From: an uncultured Clostridium sp.
Lineage (GTDB): Bacteria > Bacillota > Clostridia > Lachnospirales > Lachnospiraceae
Assembly: GCA_900544905.1 (NCBI GenBank)
Contig: UQXF01000023.1
Span: 1-33,265 of the forward strand
Length of the DNA: 33,265 bases
Direction of reading: 5' to 3'
Shown here: positions 16,401 through 22,853 of the stretch, in pieces
Position numbering within the stretch: the first letter of the stretch is position 1
How the letters are laid out: every line of letters starts with the position of its first letter
Position numbers and translations under genes: made by a program
The notes under the pieces: model-generated
Told to the model about the DNA's origin: nothing
The model's input: only the letters and a program-made list of their open reading frames with translations
Databases searched by the model: none

Positions 16401-18401
16401 CTGCTCTTCCTCTGACAGACTGTTGTTTTTATCATCTTTCCCGGTACCTTCATAACCTGCCAACCTGCATATTTCAGCAAATTCAAGCTCTCCTCCGTTC
16501 ATGAACTGAATTGTATTAATTGCATTTGTAAACTTACCATTTCCATTTACCGCAAAGAAATTTTCTACCGTGATGTGACTTAATTCCCCCACATAAATCA
16601 TTAAATCCAGCCCCTGAACCTCAAAAGAAACATCTGAAATCGTTACATCCTCATCAAAAACAATATAATCCTTATAATTTCCGATGTTATTATTCTTAAT
16701 GATATCATTTCCATCATACAAGCCAAATATGTAGCGGTCCGAACCGGAACCCCCATTTAGTATGTCGTCCCCTCTTCCTCCCCATAATACATCATTTCCT
16801 GCACCGCCATTAATGCTATCGCTGCCGTTTCCACCATATAAAATATCATTTCCCATTGTACCGTTAATACTGTTCTCGCTGTCGCCATTTCCAATATAAA
16901 GCATTCCGCCATCTTCATGTTGCTCAATATACACATTACCCTTTGTCCCTTCTCCAAGCTTACTGGTAACTGCAAATGAATTAAATACATCATTACAGTA
17001 TTTTTCAATACTATATCCCGTCTTTCCATCAAAAAGATTTATTGGCCATTTTACATATGTATCTAAAATTAATCTTCCTGCATCTCCCAGATTTTCAAAA
17101 ACACCTCCACTTACCACACAATCTATCAATGCCAATGCAGAATATAAATTACTTGTTGACTCCAGTACATAATCACGCAGATAGCCAAGCATTAAATCCA
17201 ATGCACCCTCACTGATTGCTTTATAAATTACGCCCTTGTATACCTTTGCAGTGACGTCATCTAATATTTCCGTATAATTTTTAAATGTAAGTGATGAAAA
17301 ATTCTTTTCATCCATTCCAAATGCAGACAAAGTCCCACTATATACCGCAATTACAGGCATTGCCCATAATGCCAGAACCATCTCTGTTGATATTCCCTCT
17401 ATCCCTAATTCCAGGTCGTCCTGTGACTCAGCAGTTGCCGCCAATATTCCCATTAGACCGTCAAAAACAATTTTTTTCTTCTCCACATCCTCCTCTGTTT
17501 CCAAAATATACGCAACAAAATCCTGTACAAAAACTGAGACTACATTCATTGTTGCCATATCATTCAGCCCTGTTACAATGTTATCCTGAATCTTAAAAAT
17601 AGTATTCGGTTTATGGAAATATACATAATCCAACACTCCATTGTTTGCGGCAAGATACATTTTGTGATTATCCGGAATAGGAGAATTAAACAATACATTT
17701 ACATAATCCCCGCTAGACGCAATCAAATAAAGATTCTGACCTCTCCTCGCTATTGCTTCCTTATATTCAGGTGTATTACACAGCTCATTGGAAAATCCCT
17801 GCCCATCAAAGGATAGACACCGGTCTATCGGAGGATTCGTGGCAAATAACGCCGCATATTGTGCCATATTTCCTCCCTTGGAATGGCCACTTACTACAAA
17901 GGATTTATTATTCACGATGTCAATTCCGTTTACAAAGTCTACTGCCAGCTGCTGACCCGCCGTAGTGATACTATATCCTCCCTCTCCATCTTCCATCCAT
18001 TCCTCCGCAGAAGAAGTCCCTTTGAAAATGATAATATTTTCATCCACATTATCCCCGGTCAACGCCATGGCACGGAAGCCGTCTGTCGCCCCTTCCCTAT
18101 GGTCTTCCACCTTATGTATTGTTAGAGAACATAAAGTTTCATCTGCTTCAATTGCTTTTAGTACCTGCAACCATTCATCTAAAGACATCATGCAGTTTTG
18201 CGCTTCCGGATTGTCCGGCTGATAAGCTCCATGGCAATCTGTGAGAATAGTTCCGGTACCGATTCCATTATCCGGGTTGCCCCCAGCGTAAAGCAATCGG
18301 TCAACTACCTTTCCTATCGTATCATCTTCATAACCTCTCGTTACTTCATCTAAATAAATTAAGTTGTCTAATAATACTAACTGATAATTACTTAATCCCA
18401 T
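13434..18401 (-). CDS. Giant RTX calcium-binding protein with Mbeg1-like hydrolase domain
   Basis: 1655 residues, no N-terminal signal peptide. Residues 1-270 resemble the Mbeg1/DUF2974 alpha/beta-hydrolase family, with SGHSKGGNMAQYAA giving nucleophile Ser174 and FDGQGF following. A first RTX block with GGxGxDxLx nonapeptides is at 506-557. A Ser/Gly linker (692-730) precedes an EF-hand-rich module (757-890: VDLNGDGIF, DLNKDGF, RDVNGNGKI, DTNHNGIS). Further RTX blocks lie at 1150-1180, 1290-1345 and 1455-1515, each followed by a hemolysin-associated domain (FGEGIREEDI.., VEFADG). The last 60 residues are not glycine-rich and would hold the export signal. Ca2+ should drive folding outside the cell. 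A secreted lipase/esterase role is inferred. RBS AAGGAGGA. Confidence 0.92.
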   Translation of the reverse strand: MGLSNYQLVLLDNLIYLDEVTRGYEDDTIGKVVDRLLYAGGNPDNGIGTGTILTDCHGAYQPDNPEAQNCMMSLDEWLQVLKAIEADETLCSLTIHKVEDHREGATDGFRAMALTGDNVDENIIIFKGTSSAEEWMEDGEGGYSITTAGQQLAVDFVNGIDIVNNKSFVVSGHSKGGNMAQYAALFATNPPIDRCLSFDGQGFSNELCNTPEYKEAIARRGQNLYLIASSGDYVNVLFNSPIPDNHKMYLAANNGVLDYVYFHKPNTIFKIQDNIVTGLNDMATMNVVSVFVQDFVAYILETEEDVEKKKIVFDGLMGILAATAESQDDLELGIEGISTEMVLALWAMPVIAVYSGTLSAFGMDEKNFSSLTFKNYTEILDDVTAKVYKGVIYKAISEGALDLMLGYLRDYVLESTSNLYSALALIDCVVSGGVFENLGDAGRLILDTYVKWPINLFDGKTGYSIEKYCNDVFNSFAVTSKLGEGTKGNVYIEQHEDGGMLYIGNGDSENSINGTMGNDILYGGNGSDSINGGAGNDVLWGGRGDDILNGGSGSDRYIFGLYDGNDIIKNNNIGNYKDYIVFDEDVTISDVSFEVQGLDLMIYVGELSHITVENFFAVNGNGKFTNAINTIQFMNGGELEFAEICRLAGYEGTGKDDKNNSLSEEEQEALEEERRQLKKWYEEYYKQKNSSENTGGTGSSSGSSGNSGGAEAGGGSGGSSSANEGDNSQNSAQRAKEEIFGRNPGAYQQSMNTRQIDPIIVDLNGDGIFTTSLEDGVYFDLNKDGFAERTAWITTQDALLVRDVNGNGKIDDGGELFGDRTVLPDGSTAASGFQALAGLDDNEDGILDSQDKGFQELKVWMDTNHNGISEEKELYSLEHFGISSIDLNYSQVNRVDENGNWMKAGSNLFGQNANYNVGEYDFNIDFSDTKYQGEEIDTSILEKYLPEIKGCGTLLDLSKAMAINDELKIMVTLYIREKDYHVKKNILRNVLFLWADVASIEADSRGNAIDARRLGVLEKAYGQPYIGVSGANPNSAAAAILNKLYLEFEQEIEECLLSQSVYKEALEHIKVYRNVDTQSCYCDFADAVRTLVKGQSVCYVPMFVDYILENTNLGTMFDKQYVYEQLKSENEVWAETLNVQNIIYQSNNGNVTGSSGNDILLSGTEDEVLQGKKGNDIYIFNVGGGQDTIVESGGVDTILYGEGIREEDIRVSRDGRNLYLTNHKSGDKVTIKDFFWNTDYQVEKVEFADGGTWSLEDLKDKARYYYGGEENDNISAANSNTGAPILEDDYLYGGAGNDTLYGQNGNDELYGEEGDDTLYGGNGNDVLSGGKGNDTLNGQNGDDTYVFHLGDGQDTIVENSGTDTIRFGEGIREEDILVARENNHLSLTNIKSGDRIVVEEFFYNAGRQIEKVEFADGSSWDMEVLKDKARYYYGGSGDDRLTGYNSNSKAPTFEDDYLYGGAGNDTLYGQNGNDELYGEEGADTLYGGNGNDLLSGGAGEDYLYGQNGDDTYIFNLGDGADIINDNNGYDRVIFGEGIGSSDVTFLKERNNLVVSVRPGDSITILDYFSNDNYKIESFQTFDGSELDVIIMEPVMMALGSAQSCNSSGVNTGLNVMIQAMASFEDTTGMMWEDAVEQKNEQTNDSLNQWWTKEAI
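13860..14540 (-). repeat. 498-bp-period internal repeat in the RTX gene
   Basis: The block encoding EDDYLYGGAGNDTLYGQNGN onward at 14540-14367 recurs at 14042-13860, nearly identical at the DNA level. The period is 166 codons and includes the associated domain and the KDKARYYYGG stretch. A third, more diverged unit begins near residue 1180. Confidence 0.88.
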
Positions 18402-18412
18402 CTCTTTCCTCC

Positions 18413-19219
18413 TTAATCATAATCTATATTTTCATTATCCCTTATAAATATTGAATGGCTTTCTCTATGCAATCTTTCACTACCTCTACATTGTCTTTTA
18501 TTTTCATTATTCTTTTTCTCATAATACTGATTATCATCATAACACATTATATGAATCGTTCCCCGATATCCCCATTGTGCTAATTTCTTACACATTTCCA
18601 TAACATTATCATCTGTAAAATATTCTTTTTGTGAAGACTTCATAAATATCGCCAAATCAGGCAATGGATAATCCACATTTGCCCTCAATTCAAACAAATC
18701 TTCTACCATTGTATCCGGCGGCAAGTTACTTGTTATCCACTCTGAGTTAAATTCCAAATAAAATTTATAATCATCAAAATATTCATCTATGATTTCATCC
18801 ACACAGGCTGCATAATCATCTGTCAGCTTCACCATCACATAGCTATCTGTATATTCCATTTCTCCTTCTTCATTCCGTCTTCCTTGTATCTGGAACTGAT
18901 GTGCCTCATCCGAATATCCTTTGGGATATGCATACATTTTTATATAGTCATATGCATAACTCATTCCCCGGTAGGATTCGATTTCAAATTCTTCTCCATA
19001 CCGTTCCTCTAAATATGTAAGCGCCTCCTGTTTTCTTTTCTCTTCTTTGTCATAATTGTAACCTTCTTCTGTTGCGCTGTTCACAGCTTTTGACCATGAA
19101 TTCTGCACCGGTTTGATGATAAAAACATATATAAAAATACACCATACCGCAATTATGGCAGTTATGAAAATAGCCAGTATCACCCAAAGCCTTTTTTTCG
19201 TTTTTGGCTGTTTCTCCAC
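18413..19219 (-). CDS. Membrane-anchored protein of unknown function, 3' frameshift likely
   Basis: The first gene of the secretion operon, ending 11 nt before the RTX start. A GTG at 19219 with GGGGAG 8 nt upstream gives 268 residues. The order is a Lys-rich start, one membrane segment (11-34), then an extracellular domain containing ALTYLEERYGEEFEIESYRG and a later FELRANVDYPLPDLAIFM. It resembles small membrane or lipoproteins common in Lachnospiraceae, but I do not recognise a named family. The last about 30 residues (NENKRQCRGSERLHRESH..) look unnatural. Removing one A from the A5 run (18513-18517) gives EKRIMKIKDNVEVVKDCI and an ending at 18442. It may be an accessory or immunity-type protein for the RTX export; that is inference only. 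Confidence 0.75.
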   Translation of the reverse strand: MEKQPKTKKRLWVILAIFITAIIAVWCIFIYVFIIKPVQNSWSKAVNSATEEGYNYDKEEKRKQEALTYLEERYGEEFEIESYRGMSYAYDYIKMYAYPKGYSDEAHQFQIQGRRNEEGEMEYTDSYVMVKLTDDYAACVDEIIDEYFDDYKFYLEFNSEWITSNLPPDTMVEDLFELRANVDYPLPDLAIFMKSSQKEYFTDDNVMEMCKKLAQWGYRGTIHIMCYDDNQYYEKKNNENKRQCRGSERLHRESHSIFIRDNENIDYD

Positions 19220-19307
19220 GCTTTCTTCTCCCCTTTCCTTCCAGACTTTTGTCTGCCCTCATTTATTTAGTTTACTAAAAAATATCATACTTTTTATATT
19301 TTGTATA

Positions 19308-19323
19308 TGTGACATATGTCACT
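19308..19323 (-). promoter_or_regulatory. Crp/Fnr-family-like operator before the secretion operon
   Basis: TGTGA-CATATG-TCACT contains the perfect palindrome GTGACATATGTCAC (19309-19322) and matches 9 of 10 fixed bases of TGTGA-N6-TCACA. Its centre lies about 39 bp upstream of the start expected from the TATGAT at 19289-19284, close to the -41.5 of class II activator sites. The regulator is not in the window. Confidence 0.5.
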
Positions 19324-19418
19324 ATTTTATTGCCCTCTGTCACCATGCATATTTTCACTCTAATCAGCAAAATCTATATAAAATCTATTTTATACAATAG
19401 CTGCATTTTATCATACAA

Positions 19419-19471
19419 TTCGACATTTTCCTATTAATTTCGACATATTTTATTTCGTTGTTAATATGTCG
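19419..19471 (-). promoter_or_regulatory. Cluster of TGTCGAA boxes and a 9-bp dyad
   Basis: Minus-strand TGTCGAA occurs at 19425-19419 and 19444-19438, 19 bp apart. CGACATATT (19441-19449) and AATATGTCG (19463-19471) form a perfect 9-bp inverted repeat. TGTCGAA is the core of the Spo0A box, so Spo0A control is one possibility; an unrelated dyad-binding regulator is another. Confidence 0.35.
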
Positions 19472-19524
19472 TTAACTTTTTAATATATTCGGAACTCTAC
19501 TCTGATTAGCAAAAGTACTTTCAG

Positions 19525-19582
19525 CTAAAAAAATCCTCCCAAAAAAGACCGGTTTATTTCCCTTGTCAATTTCAGGAGGATT
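19525..19582 (-). terminator. Terminator of the hem/siroheme operon
   Basis: AATCCTCC (19532-19539) pairs with GGAGGATT (19575-19582) across a 35-nt loop that can pair further. On the minus strand GGAGGATTTTTTTAG gives a seven-T tail. It lies about 43 nt past the hemL stop. Confidence 0.65.
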
Positions 19583-19624
19583 AAATCAATTATCCATTCT
19601 AATGTTTTTTAATTTGTATTTCTT

Positions 19625-20905
19625 TTAACCACAAAAATCACAATACCCTCTTACCGCCTGACAGGTCTTTTTCAAATCTGCCTCCGTATGTGCACAAGAA
19701 ACAAACATTGCTTCAAACTGGGACGGTGCCAGATAGATGCCCTGCCCTAACATATAATTAAAATAATCTGCGTATTGCTCCGTATCCGAACCGGTTGCAG
19801 TCTCATAATCCACCACCGGTTTATCTGTAAAAAATACACTCATCAGGGAGCCAATCTGGTTTACCCATACCCTGTTCCCAAAGGCATCCCTTACTGTATC
19901 TGCAAGCTGCCCCGTACTCTCTGCAAGCTTCTCATAGAGTCCCCTGTCGTTTTCTTCCATCAGGATTTTCAGTGTCTCAATACCTGCCGTGGTGGCAATT
20001 GGATTTCCGGACAGGGTTCCCGCCTGATACACGCCCCCCAGCGGTGCTACCACCTCCATAATATCCCTTCTGCCGCCATAGGCCGCCATCGGCATACCAC
20101 CGCCAATGATTTTACCCAGCGTAGTCAAATCTGGTTTCACACCAAAGTATTCCTGTGCGCCTCCAAGCGATAACCGAAAGCCTGTAATTACCTCATCAAA
20201 AATCAACAGGGACTGATACCGGTCTGCAATCCTTCTTAAATCCTCCAGAAAATGCTTCTCCGGTAACACAACCCCCATATTGGCAGCTACTGGCTCCACA
20301 ATAATTGCCGCAATATCCTCTCCATACCGGGAAAATAATTTCTCCACAGAAGCGGTATCGTTATACTCTGCAACCAGTGTATTTCTTGTATAGTCCGTTG
20401 GAATGCCAAGACTGTCCGGCACGGACTGGGTCAATGCCCCGGAACCCGCTTTTACCAGCAGACCATCGGAATGTCCATGATAACATCCCCGGAATTTTAC
20501 AATTTTATCTCTTCCGGTAAACCCTCTTGCGGCACGGATTGCACTCATCACCGCCTCGGTTCCCGAATTTACCAGCCGCAGCATCTCCATGGAAGGCATC
20601 ATTTTCTGAACCAGCTCTGCCAAAATGTATTCCTTCTCAGTGGGTGCACCAAAGGTCAGCCCCTTTTCACATGCTTTTTTTACCGCCTCTATGACCCTGT
20701 CATCCGCATGTCCTAAGATTCCCGGTCCCCAGGAGCAGACATAATCAATGTATTCTTTCCCATCCACATCAAAGATTTTTGAGCCCTTTGCATGGTCAAT
20801 AAACAACGGATTCCGTTTTACTGCCAAAAAAGCACGAACCGGGCTGTTTACACCGCCCGGCATCATTTTTTTTGATTTTTCAAATAAAACATCTGACTTA
20901 CTCAT
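19625..20905 (-). CDS. hemL: Glutamate-1-semialdehyde 2,1-aminomutase
   Basis: PLP enzyme that converts glutamate-1-semialdehyde to 5-aminolevulinate, the second step of the C5 route begun by HemA. From the ATG at 20905 (GGAG upstream) it has 426 residues, the usual length. Motifs are MMPGGVNSPVRAF, SWGPGILGHA, NSGTEAVMSAIRAARG, IFDEVITGFR and TLGKIIGGGMP with PLP Lys265. The open frame upstream to 20935 lacks a good ribosome site. It is the last gene of the operon and is followed by a terminator. Confidence 0.96.
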   Translation of the reverse strand: MSKSDVLFEKSKKMMPGGVNSPVRAFLAVKRNPLFIDHAKGSKIFDVDGKEYIDYVCSWGPGILGHADDRVIEAVKKACEKGLTFGAPTEKEYILAELVQKMMPSMEMLRLVNSGTEAVMSAIRAARGFTGRDKIVKFRGCYHGHSDGLLVKAGSGALTQSVPDSLGIPTDYTRNTLVAEYNDTASVEKLFSRYGEDIAAIIVEPVAANMGVVLPEKHFLEDLRRIADRYQSLLIFDEVITGFRLSLGGAQEYFGVKPDLTTLGKIIGGGMPMAAYGGRRDIMEVVAPLGGVYQAGTLSGNPIATTAGIETLKILMEENDRGLYEKLAESTGQLADTVRDAFGNRVWVNQIGSLMSVFFTDKPVVDYETATGSDTEQYADYFNYMLGQGIYLAPSQFEAMFVSCAHTEADLKKTCQAVRGYCDFCG

Positions 20906-20965
20906 AACACAACTCCATTTTCTTATCTGCCGCAAATGCCGGCAGATACCTTTTCATTTTCTCAT

Positions 20966-21832
20966 TTACTTATAAAGCTTCCTCAAAAGATATAACCGCA
21001 TTTCATCTCTGTGCTCCGGCTTTACCAGATAATAGAGAAAGCTTTCCAGCACCTTATATTTGTTAAATCCTCTGCCGTCCAGTTTAAAATTGACAAAACC
21101 AGCCTTCCTATATTTCCCGAATATAGCATCCGTTGTAATAAAAGAGCTGTTTTTCATAATCTGGAAGAAATCCCTGTTGATGTTACCACAGTCCGGAAAG
21201 TCCACCTCTGAAAATTCCAGCTGGCATCTGCCCACTGCATCATAATGCGCCTTACGCTTCGGGCAATTATCCTGGCAGTAGTGATTTGCAATCAATTCAA
21301 TTTTTTCCTTATGCTGCAATGCAAACAATTCTTCTGTATTGTTCATGGCAGAATCCAGCACCACCAGCGCATAATCCTTCTCCAGCTCCCTCTGTATTCC
21401 TTCCACATCGCTGATACATTTTGTTGTGGAGGACAGGATTGCATAGCCGGTATAGGTTTTCCGTATAAATCCCTCCAAAACCGGAGAGTTTACCAGAACC
21501 TCATTTTTACCGTTGTCGCCTAATTCCATGCACAGGTTACAAAACGTGTCGAGTAAATGATGCTTTTCCAGCAAAGGATTAGTAAAGGTATACCGCACCG
21601 CAATATCCCGGTCGTTCAGCTCACTGATTGCATATTGCATATCCTGTTTTGTGCAGCTTCCCAGCACAACACGCCCGCCATTCCATATACTCCCCGGAAA
21701 GCATCCATAAGCCGCACCAATCTTTATATCATCAAAAAACAGCTCCGGTGACTTTTTCATCATATCATCCAGCGTGGTTATCAGATGAAAATTCACATAA
21801 AAATCCGGAAGATAAAAATACACTTTCCTCAT
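20966..21832 (-). CDS. Cys-rich protein of unknown function in the hem operon
   Basis: 288 residues from the ATG at 21832, which has AGGGAG 8-9 nt upstream; a GTG at 21841 is the alternative. It lies between hemB (12-nt gap) and hemL. Visible features are a compact alpha/beta pattern, FPGSIWNGGR near 48-57, RYTFTNPLLEKHH and the cluster HYCQDNCPKRKAHYD (C189 and C193 in 291-residue numbering), plus C47, C63, C101, C104, C206 and C218. There is no CxxxCxxC radical-SAM motif, signal peptide or membrane segment. The NxxC..NCPxRxxHY cluster recalls TIM-barrel proteins related to the U32 peptidases, which can bind iron-sulfur clusters; that is a loose resemblance. Position suggests a role in tetrapyrrole or siroheme chemistry. 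Confidence 0.8.
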   Translation of the reverse strand: MRKVYFYLPDFYVNFHLITTLDDMMKKSPELFFDDIKIGAAYGCFPGSIWNGGRVVLGSCTKQDMQYAISELNDRDIAVRYTFTNPLLEKHHLLDTFCNLCMELGDNGKNEVLVNSPVLEGFIRKTYTGYAILSSTTKCISDVEGIQRELEKDYALVVLDSAMNNTEELFALQHKEKIELIANHYCQDNCPKRKAHYDAVGRCQLEFSEVDFPDCGNINRDFFQIMKNSSFITTDAIFGKYRKAGFVNFKLDGRGFNKYKVLESFLYYLVKPEHRDEMRLYLLRKLYK

Positions 21833-21844
21833 AGACTGCACTCC

Positions 21845-22807
21845 CTATTCCTCTAACCACTCTGCCACATCCAACGCATGATATGTAATAATAATCTTGG
21901 CTCCGGCTCTCTTCATGGCAATCATGTTCTCCATCACAATCCGTTTTTCGTCTATCCAGCCGTTTATGGCGGCAGCCTTCACCATGGAATATTCACCGCT
22001 TACATTGTAAACCGCAATCGGATAGTCTGTGCGGTAAGACACATCCTTCACCACATCCAGATAGGCAAGGGCAGGCTTCACCATAATAATATCTGCCCCT
22101 TCCAGAATATCATTTTCACATTCCCGCACCGCCTCTTTTCCGTTGGCAGGGTCCATCTGGTAGGTTTTCCGGTCTCCAAAGGACGGGGCGGAATGTGCCG
22201 CATCCCGGAACGGCGAATAATATCCGGAGGCAAACTTCGCACTGTATGCCATAATCATTGTATTCTGGAAACCGTTCTCATCCAGCGCATTCCGGATATA
22301 CTCCACCCTGCCATCCATCATATCTGACGGTCCAATGATATCGGCGCCTGCCTTTGCCAGACTGACTGACATCCTTCCAAGCAGTACCAGCGTTTCATCA
22401 TTTAATATCTCCTGCCCGCAGATAAGACCGCAATGTCCATGGGAGGTATACTCACAGAGACACACATCGGCAATGACCAGCAGTTCCGGCGCCTTTTCTT
22501 TAATGTGGCGGATTGCCCGCTGGGTAATGCCCTCATCATTATACGCCTCGCTGCCCTTTTCGTCCTTATGCTCCGGTATTCCAAAAATCAGAATCGCCTT
22601 GATTCCTGATGCCCGTATCCGTTCAAGCTCCTCTTCAAACCGGTCTATGGACCACTGGTAAATGCCCGGCATGGAATCCACAGGATTTTTGATGTTTTCT
22701 CCCTCTATGACAAAAACCGGATAGACCAAATCATTTTTGCTGACGCTGTTTTCTCTCACCAGACTTCTCATCGCTTCATTTACACGTAATCTTCTCATGC
22801 GCATCAT
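21845..22807 (-). CDS. hemB: Porphobilinogen synthase (5-aminolevulinate dehydratase)
   Basis: 320 residues, joining two 5-aminolevulinates into porphobilinogen. The zinc-site cysteines are in DVCLCEYTSHGHCG (C116, C118, C126), so this is the zinc-dependent type. The two active-site lysines are K191 (YSAKFASGYYSPFR) and K244 (MVKPALAYLD). GGAGGT lies 8 nt before the ATG at 22807; a second ATG directly follows. It sits 46 nt after cobA-hemD in the operon. Confidence 0.97.
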   Translation of the reverse strand: MMRMRRLRVNEAMRSLVRENSVSKNDLVYPVFVIEGENIKNPVDSMPGIYQWSIDRFEEELERIRASGIKAILIFGIPEHKDEKGSEAYNDEGITQRAIRHIKEKAPELLVIADVCLCEYTSHGHCGLICGQEILNDETLVLLGRMSVSLAKAGADIIGPSDMMDGRVEYIRNALDENGFQNTMIMAYSAKFASGYYSPFRDAAHSAPSFGDRKTYQMDPANGKEAVRECENDILEGADIIMVKPALAYLDVVKDVSYRTDYPIAVYNVSGEYSMVKAAAINGWIDEKRIVMENMIAMKRAGAKIIITYHALDVAEWLEE

Positions 22808-22853
22808 GAATTACCACCTCCGTTTTCCTTCTGTCTTCAGCAATACTTGTACC

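Larger units (their letters stand above)
19220..19624. other. 405-bp control region between the hem and secretion operons
   Basis: No gene is visible. From the secretion operon outward it holds: a candidate -10 TATGAT (19289-19284 on minus), a Crp/Fnr-like palindrome (19308-19323), A/T-rich sequence with further TATAAA-like boxes, a cluster of TGTCGAA/GACATAT boxes (19419-19471), and the terminator of the hem operon (19525-19582). This is the only long non-coding stretch before the secretion operon, so its promoter must lie here. Confidence 0.7.
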
